DNA of 64,000 bases from Triparma columacea (GCA_030267965.1 BRYA01000277.1:7903-71902), one strand, 5' to 3'; counted from the first letter of the stretch, positions 9,589-22,060 are shown. The notes: generated from the letters alone by a model not told the origin. Program-made: numbers and translations.

Positions 9589-9995
9589 GGTGGCTATTTT
9601 ATACTGCCCCAATGCTATTTATAACCTATTTAAACCTGTTGGAGTATTTAACAGTAATTGACGACTACTCCACACTATTTTACACTATTTTAATGATGAT
9701 TGAGACACCAAATAGAATGTCAAACAAAGTCAAAGGAAAGGTCCTGGAAAGAGGAGAAGAGGAATAAACAATGATTAATTGTGCTTTTTTGGGTGGGCTT
9801 TTGAGCCTCTAATATGGGAATGCGATGGCAGCAATGCGATGGCAGCCATGCTCTATTCCTCTTGCCTCTCCGTTGTAGAATGAATGTTGAGACCAATGTA
9901 AAAACTGAAGAAGAAGAGAAAATGGCGGACCACAGACAAAAATCTGCCTTTCTGGCTGACCCCCAACCTCAACTAGCAGATCTTTCTCTCAAAAT
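9589..9995. promoter_or_regulatory. Divergent upstream region, 2OG oxygenase / PHPT1
   Basis: This 407-bp stretch lies between two divergent start codons. It holds a short repeat (GCGATGGCAGC at about 9822 and 9837). An open frame here overlaps PHPT1 out of frame and looks non-coding. Confidence 0.4.
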
Positions 9996-10690
9996 ATGGA
10001 ATCCCCAAACGATAATAATGGACCAACAACATCAGATGCAGACGTTAAAAATGTGCAAAGAATAAAGGAATCCCTTGCATTATCAAACGCCTCCAATTCA
10101 CACTCAAATACAGCACCTTGCAGTTCGGGGACCGATGACCTCTCTCAAAAATCAATACCAAAGGTAAAAGAGGTATCGATTGAGGAAGGTGCGAATAAAT
10201 ACGTACTTGTTACAGGTCGTGATGAAAATAACGAGGAAAAGGTGTTTGTATACTCGAGAATATCAGCCAACTATCACGGTGAGATCAACAAACAACACAA
10301 GGGGGGGAGAGAGGGGAGGGGGGGGGGTTGAAAGGTTGTTCCAGGTTTAACATTTTGTTAGTTATGTTCGTTTTGCGCGTTTGCCAATTGCCAACCCCCC
10401 ATAACAAGGCCACCACCTAACAAGAATAGTCCTTTCACTTCCCCCCCCCCCCCCGACGAGCAGCTGATGTAGCCGGACCTTTAACAGAGGAGTTATCATC
10501 CCTAAACTACAGTAACATTGAGGTCCTCGGTGGCGGGAGGATCCTCTTAGATTCATCACTAAAAAAGCTCGTCGTTTACGGTTACAGCTACGGGTTCGGT
10601 ATGGCTGATCACGCTGTTACTGTAGGCGCGATTATACAGACAGGGGAGTACGAAGGTTACGATATCGAGCACAACAACGAAGGTTACTGA
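9996..10690 (+). CDS. PHPT1: Phosphohistidine phosphatase (PHPT1/Janus family)
   Basis: Exons 9996..10278 and 10464..10690 give 169 residues, slightly longer than the ~125-residue animal protein because of a Ser/Asn-rich N-terminus. The join rebuilds N-Y-H-A-D, with His94 at the position of the catalytic His of PHPT1 (Y-H-A-D in the human enzyme). Downstream, V-L-G-G-G-R-I, V-Y-G-Y-S-Y-G-F-G, A-D-H-A-V and the C-terminal N-N-E-G-Y match the family's core and C-terminal N-D-G-Y. The protein should remove phosphate from phosphohistidine in the cytosol. Reading through the intron would end the protein in a Gly/Arg run, which is an artefact. Confidence 0.88.
10279..10463 (+). other. PHPT1 intron with G-runs and a C14 run
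   Basis: The GTGAGA donor is followed by G7 and a longer G-rich run around 10302-10327. A C14 run sits at 10441-10454, just before GACGAGCAG. The arms are complementary and could bring the splice sites together. Confidence 0.75.
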
Positions 10691-10912
10691 ACCGATCTTT
10701 ATCTTGGGGTATAAATTTATATCTGTACAAAAACTAAGTTACACAATAAACAACTGAACATCGTTCGGGTACAAACCGTCTATTCTTCTTCGTCGTTTTT
10801 ATAGCGTGACTTTCCCGTCCCAGCCTAATTTACACACACCCAAAAAAAACCAAACCCCCAACCTCTTCCCGCCCCAACCTCTTCCCCCCCCCCCCAACCC
10901 CCCCCCACGGCT

Positions 10913-10982
10913 CGCTGCGCTCGCCGCCCCCAATCCCCCCCCACGGCTCGCTTCGCTCGCCGCCCGCTTCGCTCGCCGCCCC
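10913..10982. repeat. GGCTCGCTTCGCTCGCC repeats, three copies
   Basis: Three near-palindromic copies (one with GCTGCGCT) lie just downstream of the channel stop codon. The reverse complement GCGAGCGAAGCGAGC recurs in introns at about 40574, 45241 and 60646. Confidence 0.75.
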
Positions 10983-10985
10983 CCC

Positions 10986-13900
10986 TCATTTCTCCTCCTT
11001 CTCATTTTCTTCCCCCTTCTCCGTCACAGTCTCCATCTCCCCCTCTTTCTTCTCCGTCTGTGTCGTCTCCTCCTCGCTGTCACTATCACTGTCACTGTCG
11101 CTATCCCTAACCCCCTCAGTATCAATCTTCCCCTCCGCCGCCATCATTTGTATCATCTGAGCCGCCATCCTAGCGTCGCTCTTCCTAGGGTCCTTCCCCC
11201 CCTCCCCCCCCTCCTCGATCATTCCCCCCCCCGCGACGAGCATGTTACCGCTCTTGCTACCCTGCCGACCGATACCACCAATCCCCATACCCTTACCACC
11301 CAGGCCACCACGAATAGCCTCCTGGCTGGCCTCAGCGGAGAAGCTACGCAGGCGGACGAGGTCCTTTGGCTTGCTGTTAAGACCTAGGGTCTTCCTTCGT
11401 ATGGCCTTCTGCTGGTATGGGTTAGCGCTGCTCTCTCTCTTCTCTTCCGTGCTGTTCCTCGGTTTCCGTCTCCCCGGCATCCCCGGGCTGTTTCCCCCCC
11501 CCCCCAAAGTTCCCCTATTAACCCTCCTCCCCTCCTCCTCCTGAAGCTGCTTCTTCATCTCCTCCTCCTCCTCCTCCTCGTCACCCTCGAACGTATGCCT
11601 AACATTACCGTTCCTAGCAAGCAGACCCTCCCTGAATTTCTCCCTATCCCCGCTGTTCATGTAGCTGCATATAACGTCCAGATCCCCCTTGTGTAGCAAA
11701 TAAAGCTCCGCCAGCGTCCTAGCCTCCGTGGTCTCCTGCCTAACCCCTGACAAGCTGGTTAGGCAGCTCTCCCCAAAGTGGTTCCCGATCCTGTACAGGC
11801 TACCGATCGCGTCGGCCTTCCTCTTAGCTCGTCCGCTCGCCGCCCTGCCCGCGGCGTCGAGCACGCTCAGGTTCTTGGGTAGAACGATCTTGATCAGGCC
11901 GCTACCTATGAAGTACACGTCCCAACCGATGTCCCCGGCCTCGTAAATTACGGAGTTCGGGGAACACGTCTGGATCGTGAAGCTGTGCGCGATGCGCTTC
12001 TGCATTATTGGGCTGCACTCGCCGAGGATTGGGACGTTCCTTATAACGTCGCTGACGACTGCGTAGCTGAGGTCGAGCTGGAGGGGACGGGGGAGAATGT
12101 TCATGACCTCCCTCTCGTCTAATATCTGGGACTTCCTCCACTTGTACTTGTGGTGGAGCAAAATGGCGGTCTGGAGGTCGTGGGGGAGCTTCCTGTACTT
12201 CATGTACTCCTGGAGCTTCTGCATCTTGAGCTTGAAGGCGTTGGGACCGCTGGTGTCGTTGTGGCTCAAAAAGGCTGTGAAGCTACCGATTATACCCGCA
12301 AATATGCACGCCCCGATGAGGACGACGGTGTCCTCCCACATTGTCTCTATGGGTGTCTGGGGCGCAATGTCCCCGTACCCTACCGTCGATATCGTAGTGA
12401 TGACGAGGAAGAAACTCCTCACGTAGCAGTCGCTAATCTCGTACCCGTTCTCCTTGCTGCAGATGTCGTGCTTCCCCAACTCGAAGTCGTACTTCGCCAT
12501 GCAACCCTTCTCGTTGTCGTTCGCGCTGGGGCAGTCGACGGTAGCCCAGGTTATCTCCTTGTCACCCTCGGCGTACCTGTGGATGATGAACCAGATGCAA
12601 GCGCACCAGTGGTTCACGAGGATGTAGTACGTGAACATCCTTATCAGCAAATTCGTCGCGGCGCTGATCCTTATGTTCCATAGGTTCAGGTAGTGGTCGA
12701 CGTCCTCGAAGTAAGAGGGAAGCCGAAGGACACGAAGCATGTGGATGAGCCTCATTTGGAAAATCATCTTCTTACCAAGGACTAAGACGAGAAGCTCCAG
12801 AGGCAGGCAGCTTACGATGTCAGGTATCATCCACCCCTGCCGGTAGTTCTTCTTGATAAGATCAGGGTCGCTAATGATGGCGCCGTTCTCAATGTAAGGG
12901 AACCTGTGTAGGGTTAGAAAGAGTTAGGGGTTAGTTGTTGGTCGGGGTTGGGTTGTTGTTCATGTCAATATATTGCTATGAAAAGGGGTGTCCCTCCCAA
13001 CTCACTTCAAGTACTTGAAGAAAATATCAACCATGAAGATTGCATCCATGACAAAGTCAACAACGAGGAACGTCATGGCCTTATCTGTGTCCTCTTCCAG
13101 AACAAAGGCGATCCTGTATAAGATACTAATGGCAAACCACATGGTGATTAAGCACAAGAGCACGTCCCAGAAAGCCCTGAACCTGGAATTTGGCAAGAAC
13201 ATGGGGTGGATCTTCCTACTCTGCTTCAGGTGGGCATCCCGGGCGTCGATCATCTTGTGAAGTTTGGTGCCCTCGCTCTTGCTCGCCTTCAGATTACTAG
13301 CGACGGCCGCGTTCCTTCTCTTGTTGCTATCAGCGATGTTCGTGAAGATGTCCAACATCTTACTCAAGTCGAACTCTCTTTGCCTGAGCTCGTTGTCGAG
13401 GTCGACCTTGCTAAGTTGGAAGACCTCGCAGAACTCGCTCGCCCTGATCGTCGCGCTCCTCTTCTGCTTGAAGAAGAGAGCGGTCTCCCCGAAGAAGGCG
13501 CCCTTCTGCAAGGTCGCATAGACAGTCGAACCGTCCCCGCTGACCACCTCCACGCTTCCCTTCTCCAGGAAGTACATCTCCTGCCCCATGTCGTTGTACT
13601 GCACGAGCACGTCCCCCATGCTGAACATGAGGGGCTTGAGGCACATGGCCAGGGCCTTGATGATCTCGTTGCTGCAGAAGTCAAAAAAGGGACAATCTTT
13701 CACATACTTCAGCCTGGTGTGATCGCTAATCGCCATCTGAAGCGTGTAAGGCAGCTCGCTAATGAAGCCCCACTCGTTCGTGGCCCCGTTGTGGGCGGTC
13801 CAGAGGTACCCCATGAAGTGCTCCACCCTATCCTGCAGGCCCTGGTTCACGTGGTGAGTGTGCATGTAGTGCTTGATGTCGTCGGCCTTCTTCACAAACT

Positions 13901-16900
13901 CGCTGCTGTCGGTCTCGAGGTTGGCGACAATATTGGCGACGTTTCCGATGATAGTAGCGTTAATAGTCACGCCAAGGACCATCCAGCTGAAGGCGTACAA
14001 AGTCTCGGCACTAGTCACGGGCACCACGTCTCCAATCACCACGACCACCAGGGTCGGGAGGGCCCAGTTGAACGCCCTCAGGTATCTCTCCATATCGCGC
14101 CCGCCATCCTGGTCGACCTTGTTGTCGGCGATCTGCTTCTGGATCCAAGTCCGCCCCCAGTTGCAGAATCCGTAGGGGTCACTCGTGAAATTTGTGTCGA
14201 TGGCCCACTCGTCATCGGGCAAGCTGGCCGTAAAGTTGGCGATTGTCTTGTACTTCTCCGCTGACTCCATACACTCGTCGTCACTGTGGTGGTAATTGGC
14301 GAAGGCGTGGAGGCCGCACGCAGCCCAGTGTCCGATAAGGATGACGCCCAAGATGAGCTTCATGAGCTGGATGGGGGCCAAGCTAATGTTGGTGTCCTCG
14401 AGGGCCTTGGTAATGTCACTCATCGCTCCCATGACCCTGCTCAACCTAACCAGCTTGGGGATCCTTGTCACCGCAAGGCAGAGCACCATATTCTGGGGGT
14501 CGTTTATGAACGCAAGGGCGACCAAATCCAGAGGGAACATGGTGACAAAGTCATTCTTGAAGTTCCCAAGGAAGTAGTTCTTCCTAACCCTATCCTTGTC
14601 CGTCACGAGCTCCCCCTGGTGGATGTAGCTAAACTCGTTCATGTTGAGGTAGACGTCGACGAAGAACAGCACGTCGAGGAACCAATCAGTGAGGTACGTC
14701 ATGGAAAACTTGACTCCGACGAAGCATAGCCTGTAAGGGACCGCCATGGCATTGTAACAACATACTACCAGGATAATGAAGTTCCAAACTTGCCTGAATG
14801 TGTTGTCAGGCCTGATCCTGGCGTCCACCTGCTGCTGGTCCTCTTCCGAGTCGACCTTGGTGTTCTGGGTCCTCTGAAGGCACTTGGGCAGCTCCGAAAA
14901 GTTCTTCGCCACGGACCTATTTTTGTTCACCTTGTTCTGGATGACGCGAGCCACAGCCTCGGTGGTCTCCCTCCTCTCTGTGTCCTGGTAGGCGCCCAAG
15001 ACTTCATTGAAGTCCTCCTTACTGAGGACAAAGCAATCGCAGTACGTCACGGCGTACACCGTGGCCATCCGAGTGGTGGCCCCTAGGAGGCACGTCTCCC
15101 CGAAGTAGTCTCCCTCGTGGAGCTGCGCGTAGCTTATCTTCTTGTTGTCACTAGCCACTATGACGTGGCCTCTCTCAATGAGGTACATCTCCTTCCCCAC
15201 CTCACCCATCTGGATGATGACGTCGCTGGGCAGAAACACCCTGGGGTTCAACACGCTTACGATGTACTGCTGCATTCCCTCGTCGCACTGCTCAAAGAAG
15301 GGGATTGTGTTCAAGGCGACGCCGTTGACACACATGGCCACCCTTTGCTGAAGGGGGCCTGGAAGCTCGCTCATGATTTCGACCTCGTCCACCCCTCCCT
15401 GACGGCTCCACAGGTAATCGTAGTACCTAAGGACCTTGTCCATTAGCTCCTGGGGGAACTTTGTGCCCCTCATGAAGGTCCTCACCTTGTACATTTTCTT
15501 CTTGTGAAGATTGAGGGCCTGGTTGAGGTTCCCCATGTACGCAGCGAGCCCCCCCACGATAGCCGGCAGTACGAGACCACCGAAAAGGATGGCAATTGTC
15601 GCGAAGACTGTCTCCAAAATATTCTGGGGAACAATGTCTCCGTATCCCACGGTGCTTAACCCCACAATGGCCCAGTAAACGGACCTCAGGTATGCAGCGA
15701 AGCCCCCGAGGTCGCCGTGTGAAATGTCAAACAGCGTGTCCGCTTCGTCCGTCTGGCGCCAGTTGGACTGGACCTCGGTGCCTCTCCAGTGCCCCTCTCC
15801 ATACACCTTTTGCCCGTACACCTTCATGGAAAGATCGGCCATCATGTGCCACATGCAGCCGACCCAGTGACACACGGCAATCATGACGAACATCAGTTTG
15901 AACACTCGGCGGCCTGCCTGGTCCAGGCCAATCCTGCTGTCCACGATCATCTTCTCAACGCCGTCGAGGTATTTGAACAGCTTGGTAATTCTCAGCATCT
16001 TAGGTACCCTCAAAAGGTTAAAGTACTGCTGGCCGACGGCCAGCCCAAGGACATCCCACGGGATGCCGCAAACTACTTCCCTTAGCAGAGAGTGATTCGC
16101 GAAGAAGTTCTTCCTGATTCGCTCGTGGTCGAAAACCACGAGGCCCTCCTCGATGTACATAAAGAAGGTGCTGTCAAACAGAAGGTCCACAAGGAACAGG
16201 CAGTCAACCATGTAACCTAGGATGAACTGAGCCATGTTGTCCGAGAAGGTCCTATCCTGGACGCACACCATTATTGCTAGGGAGATGCTGAAGATGTAGT
16301 AGATCACCCCAAAAAACATTACGACACCCCAGTACTTCCTAAAGGCCGAGTCAGGGTGGCAGTGCTTCTTAAAGCCAGACATTGGTACGGCATCCTCTGC
16401 AGATCCGAACATTTTGTTTGCTTTGTTGTTCTGCTTCGACTGCTTCTCTGCCGTTTCTTTCATCTGCTGTACGTGCGCGTCGTCACACTGGGACTCGACT
16501 ATCCTCTGGAAGTCATCCGCGGGGAGGAGGAAGATCTCGCAGAAAGTCTTGGACTTGACGAGATTCTGGCTCACGTCCCTGATGAATAGGCTAGCTTCGG
16601 CAAACCTGTCGAACCTCTGCAGCTTCCTCTCCACATTCTTCCCTTTGAAGACCTCAACTTCTCCCCTTGATATGAGGATGGCGCCCTTGAGTTGCTCTCC
16701 GGGCCTGAGGATCTCGTCGTTGGGACTATAAATGTTGCTCTCGACGCAGTCCGTGAGTGCGTTGAGCAAGGCGTTGTTGGCCTTTCGGAGGACGGGGAGG
16801 GTCTTGAGTAGGTCGCGGGACATGTAGTTGGCGACCTGCTGCTGGAGAGACTTGGGCAGCTCATCGAGGAACTCCTGCTCGTCGGCCCCCTTGAGGAGGT

Positions 16901-18441
16901 CCCATTGGTAGTCGTAAAAACTCGTTATTCTATTCTGGAGCGCATTGGGCAGCCTCCTGTACACCATGTACATCTTGAGCGAGTCCATCTTGAGCTGAAA
17001 GGCTGTCCTCGCCGCGTCCATATTCGTCACGAGGAGCTGGAGGTTCGCAATAGCACAAGTGGTTATCACTACGCCAACATACATGCTGATGATGCACCAT
17101 ACCGTCTCGTTGATACTGAGGGGAACAATATCGCCGAATCCTGTCGTGATCATTGTGATGTAAGCCCAGTACAAGCTCCTGGCGTAGCGCTCCAGGGTGG
17201 TGGCTTGGTATATGATTTCATACTGGCCCTCGAAGGAGTAGTTGGGGTGACTGGAATTCATTTTCTCCCCCACATAGTACAGGCCGTCGGCCTCAGGCCA
17301 CGTTACCCTGCGAGGAGAGCGCGCAGAGGGGGGGGACGAGGGGGGGGCGAACGGTCGCACGTTAGTAACTTCATGGATTGTCGTGCTTTCATATCATCTT
17401 TATGTTGCCCTTTTTCACTCACTTCTCCCCCCAAACAGCTTCCCTCTCGCTAACGAGGTAGAAGATGCAGCCACACCAATGGCCTGCCATAGCCATGGCA
17501 GAAAAAAGCTTCCACGTCCTGTGCATGCCAACATTTTTTAGGGTCCCGCGGTCCTCCAGCCATCTCGTGAGCTCTTGAAAATACGTGGGAAGAAACCCAA
17601 CCCTGAGGATACGGTTCATAAGGAACCATACCAGCTTGCCCTGGGGGAGGTTAAGGCCCAAGGCGATGTACTCTAGTGGGAAGGTCGCGAGGACCTCAAT
17701 TATGAAGTCCTTGCTGAAGATTTGTTTTTCTGATCCCTCCATATCCATGGCATTCTCGTCATCTGCCATGGCACTGCAATAAGCGGGCAAGCGAGCCGGG
17801 GGGGTTGGGGGAGGGGGGGGATCGGATGGCATTGGTTGGCGTCAGTGTTCAGTGTGAATTGCCACTCTTTCACATTTAGCCCAATCTCACCTCCGCATTG
17901 ATTCCGTCATGGCGCTCTTTGAGGAATTTGGGCTGTCCATGCTAGAGTCAAGAGATGACTTTGAGCTGTTTATACCATCGTCAGTAGGCGCAATCTTTGA
18001 GTTAAATTTCCTAAACGTCGCGAACATTTCTATGATGAAAAACAGTGTCGCAAGGGCATCCAGTGCTGCAAAGTATTTGTACTTCTCACTGAGTTCGAAG
18101 TTCTCGTAAAAGGCAAATCGGAGAGGAAGCGAATATGTGATATAGAGGCAGCTAAAGAGCCTCAGAAACATTCTAAAGGTGTCCAAATTATCCAACATCC
18201 TAAAGTGAGGCGAGGGGGGGGGGTAAGTAAGGGAGGAATGGGACATTCGGAAGGGGGAGGGGGTAGGGGGATTATGGCATATTATGTGATAGCCCCGGGT
18301 ACAGCACCCTGGTGCCCCCCTGTCCCACCAAATTCGCCCAGTCACCCACCTTTCTTTGAAAGTCTGCTCAGGCTCCCCGAAGCTATTCATACCAAAGTCA
18401 TTACCCCCCTGCTTCTTGCAACATCGCAGCATTCTACTCAT
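10986..18441 (-). CDS. Four-repeat cyclic-nucleotide-gated cation channel (CNGK-like)
   Basis: Exons 18441..18350, 18199..17891, 17773..17423, 17307..13006 and 12903..10986 join in phase to 2323 residues. The chain holds four consecutive S1-S6 channel repeats, each followed by a C-linker and a cyclic-nucleotide-binding fold, so one polypeptide could form a whole pore. Selectivity filters are T-T-G-F-G-D (about 306), T-V-G-Y-G-D (about 804), V-V-V-I-G-D (about 1338) and T-V-G-Y-G-D (about 1859). Binding folds of repeats II-IV keep F-G-E; repeat I has F-A-E-A and looks degenerate. The tail has E-rich, Ser-Asp and basic low-complexity segments. This layout is that of CNGK channels of animal sperm flagella. 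Flagellar location here is inferred from type and neighbours. The 18441 ATG is tentative; a non-coding first exon is possible. Confidence 0.85.
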
Positions 18442-19127
18442 CCCGACTCTCACGTACTAGTCCCCGGAAATCCCTCCTTCGTCCTCCTGGTTCCAGTCCC
18501 AAACCTAAAATCCCCTAGGCAAAACCCACAAAGCGGATCTCTAACTAGGTCTCTTCCAAAGCCTTTCTGGCCGGCAACGAAAGTCTTATCTTTAGCGCTT
18601 CAACAGTAAGGTTGGTCAATCAAAGAAACATACCCTGTTGGGGATCCTTAAGTTCAGCTGGTGTAAATAATTCGATGGGCAAATGTGCTCCGTTGTGGGG
18701 AAGAGCTGACCACCTTCTGTCCAGGATTTCTTATCATTTCTGAGTCAAATTCTGGGAGGTTGAACTGTGGTGATACGCGCGCGAAAATCTCTTGTATAAC
18801 TTATCAGGCCTTGAAACCTCCAAATCGTCCCGGAGAGCCCCACGCAGTGCACCATTTATCCTAGATCTTCAACATTTAGACCAACTTTATTAACATCTTC
18901 GGCCTATCCCGCCGTATATCTGGAGAAATGCCAGTGTTTCCCGCTTTCTTCGAGCGTGTACACAAAAAAAATCTCCGTAATTTTCCCCAGAATCCCCTCA
19001 AAATAAAGTATTAACCCTCATTGGTCGAGAACTCAAGAACGCTCTTCTCAACTATAACTTGGGCAAAACACTATCTAAATCAGAAAGCTTACTATTTCGA
19101 CAATCCGAGTTATTAAACAATCACAAA
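18442..19127. promoter_or_regulatory. Divergent upstream region, channel / alpha-actinin gene
   Basis: This 686-bp stretch lies between two divergent genes. There is no convincing open frame, tRNA or snRNA on either strand. It presumably holds both promoters and 5' untranslated regions. Confidence 0.4.
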
Positions 19128-21924
19128 ATGACTTCTACAACACCATGGGGACAGCGCAAAGTTATTGATGAGACGGCGGACGAGTGGCAGGCAATTCAGA
19201 AGAAGACCTTGTAAGTGCCCCGTGGGTGTTCTTGATGTTGGGAGAACTTATTTTCCATCCGAAAGACTAATCCTTTCCCCGTCCCCGCCCTTCCCCCCCC
19301 CTCTCATGCCCCTGCTCTCCCTCCTTCAGCACTCGTTGGTGCAACTCGCACCTCAGGGCACGATCTGTTGCCATCGAAGATCTTTTCGCTGATGTGAATG
19401 ATGGAACTGTTCTTCTCAATCTGCTCGAGGTGATCGGCGGGGACACGATAAAGTCCATATGCGGCCGCAACTTCTACCCTCCAGTCAAGTGCAAGATGGA
19501 TATTCACAAGCTTGAGAACTGGTAAGAAGCGAAGCAGTTGGGATGGAGTGCAACGCATCATCTATGTTCCACTCACCCCCTCGATTATCACCGCACCTCG
19601 CTCATCGCAGCAACCTAATCTTCGATTACCTCAAAGCAAAGGAGCTCAAGCTGGTGAACATCGGTTCCTCAGACATTAAGGATGGCTCGCCGCGCCTTGT
19701 GTTGGGTCTCATTTGGACGATCATTCTCCGCTTCGCCATCTCCGAGGACGGCAAGGAGGGTCTCCTTCTGTGGTGCCGCAAGAATACCTCTGGCTACGAT
19801 TCCGTTGACGTACAGAACTTCAGCAGGTCATGGCAAGACGGACTTGCCTTCTGCGCCCTCATTCATCACTTCCGCCCTGACCTCATTGACTTCCAAGGCT
19901 GCCTCGCGAACCGCGAAGAGCCCATGACAAACCTAAACCTCGCCTTTGACATTGCAAAGAACGAGCTGGACATCGACCGCCTCCTCGACGCTGAGGACAT
20001 CTGCGGCAACGCCAAGCCCGATGAGAAGAGCATCATCGCCTACCTTTCCTTGTTCTTCCAAAAGTTCGCCGCCCTGGCCCAGAAGGACAACCTCGCCGAC
20101 GCCATCAAGAAGGCCGTCTCCACCACGCAGCACCACGAGTCAAGCATTAAAGACTACGACGAGAACGCCTCCTCCCTTCTCTCCTGGATTCGCGTGCAGC
20201 ACGGGAAGTTCTCATCCGTCGATGACCTCAATGCCGCTTCCTCTACGTCTTCCGTCGTTGCCCTCATCGAGTCATCCCACTCCTTCAAGAACAACGAGAA
20301 GCCACCCAAACAGCAGCAGCTTGCTTCTTGCGAGACCCTCCTTGCAAACCTTCGCCTCTCCCAACGCAACAACGAGCGCCCTCTTTACGCTCCCGAGATC
20401 GAGGTTGAAGACCTTGACACTGAGTGGGCTTCTCTGGACAAGGCCGAGCAGGGATTCGAGGACTCCACCGTAGCCCTTCTCGACGCCTTTGAGCACACGG
20501 ACTACGCCCTGCAGCGCTTCACCAACAAGATTGTGAAGATCGAGGACTTCTGTGCCTCCTCCTCTCCCCTCTTCTCCAGCTCCCCTGGAGCTTCCGTAGC
20601 TGAGTGCCAGGCGCTCCTCAAGAAATGCATTGCCTTCGAGGCCCAGCAGCCCAAGTACGCGACCATGCTTGGTTCGTGCGGAGAGTTTGTGTCGCTCTGC
20701 CACACTCAGCATGAGGGTACCGCCGCGGCTTCCTCCCGCTACGACGCTGCAGTGTCTTCCATGGCTGACCTTACCGCAGCCGAGGCCGAGTACAAGAAGA
20801 AGGTCGAGGAAGCTCTCGCCGAGCAGATCAGGCTCCTTGCCGTGAAGGAGGACTACGAGGTGGCCCTATCTAACTTTGAGTTCGAGCTCTTCGAGCATCA
20901 GGAGGCTCTCCTTGAGCCCATCTCGTTGTGCAACAGCGTAGCTGCCATCGAGGTGGTCATCAAGAAGACCGAGGCCGTCAAAATTGCCCTTGAGTCCTCC
21001 GAATCCACACTTCTCGAACTCGAGGGTGTGGCCGCTGAGCTTGCGGCCAGCTCCTATCCCATCGACAAGGACGCCTCCACTGCACGTGGCCTTTACTCCG
21101 ACCTCACCTCCTCCCTCACTGAGCGCTTCGGGAAGCTTGAGGCTGCCCATGCCTCGCAGGCCACCAAGGCCAAGATCAAAGAGGCTTTCGCCGTTGCTTG
21201 CTCCAAGCTCATGGACTACTGTGCTGAGACTTCCCGTGTTACTGCCAGTCTCACACGCAGGATGAGCATCACCGCTGAGAAGCAAGCCGAGAAGCTCGAA
21301 CACCTGATGGAGGGCTTCGCCAACGACGGCAGCGCACTGATGGATGCCGTTGAGGGCGCTAATGATGCTCAGCTCGCCGCGGAGATATTTGTCAACTCCA
21401 CAACTACCCACACCGTCTTCTCTTGCCGCCTCGTGTACTCCGAATGCGAGAAGAACCTCAAGTCTGCCATCGAGATCAACTCGGCTCATATTCTTGCCCT
21501 CAACGGCGAGTCCGAGATGTCTGCGGAGCAGGCCAGGGAGATCAGGGAGGCCTTCGACAACTTTGACAAGGATAAGAGCGGAAAGTTGAGCTTGAAGGAG
21601 TTCCAGGACGGTCTCATGGCCATGGGCATCGTGTTGAACGACGATGACTCGGCCGCTGAGTTCAAGAGGCGCGACCTCGACGGAAGTGAGACTCTCTCCT
21701 TCGATGAGTTTGCGACCTACATTCTTGAACAGGTCCAGAGCGGAAGCTCCGAGGCTGACATTCTCTCTGCCTTCAAGGGCCTCGTTGACGGTAAGCCTGT
21801 AATCACAGGCAATGAGATTGCGCAGTGGTTCCCCGATCACGGGGACTACATGAATGAGAGGATGGGTGATGGAGAGGGAGGGAAGAACTACGAGGGGTTT
21901 GTGGTTGATATTTTCAAGGTTTAA
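19128..21924 (+). CDS. ACTN: Alpha-actinin-like actin cross-linking protein
   Basis: Exons 19128..19210, 19330..19521 and 19611..21924 give 862 residues, close to the usual ~890 of alpha-actinin. Two calponin-homology domains form an actin-binding module: CH1 at about 25-125 (F-T-R-W-C-N-S-H-L, L-L-N-L-L-E-V-I) and CH2 at about 140-245 (L-L-L-W-C-R, W-Q-D-G-L-A-F-C-A-L-I-H). The middle is alpha-helical and spectrin-repeat-like, rich in Ala/Glu/Ser. The C-terminus has an EF-hand with a complete D-x-D-x-S-G-x-L loop near residue 744 and a second with a degenerate loop (D-L-D-G-S-E-T). Calcium could tune actin bundling. The introns sit only in CH1, so most of the gene is one exon. Confidence 0.9.
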
Positions 21925-22060
21925 GAGGGGGCTTCTAGACACTTTGAGGTGTTGGGGGGGGTCGCTGAGGACCAAACCAATTGGGCTTGAGTTTTAACTA
22001 ATTCGCCTTTCGCCTTTATTCTCAAAAATGTCAAAATTATATAGCATTAAGACGTGTATT

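Noticed and set aside
13206..14264. Plus-strand 352-residue frame inside the channel gene
   Set aside because: Shadow of the conserved repeat III coding sequence.
18610..19120. Possible tRNA or snRNA in the channel/actinin spacer
   Set aside because: No cloverleaf, A/B boxes or recognisable U1/U2/U5/U6 core could be found by eye.
20866..21975. Antisense 369-residue frame over the alpha-actinin gene
   Set aside because: Codon third positions rich in C and G leave the opposite strand open; the sense frame has clear CH and EF-hand domains.
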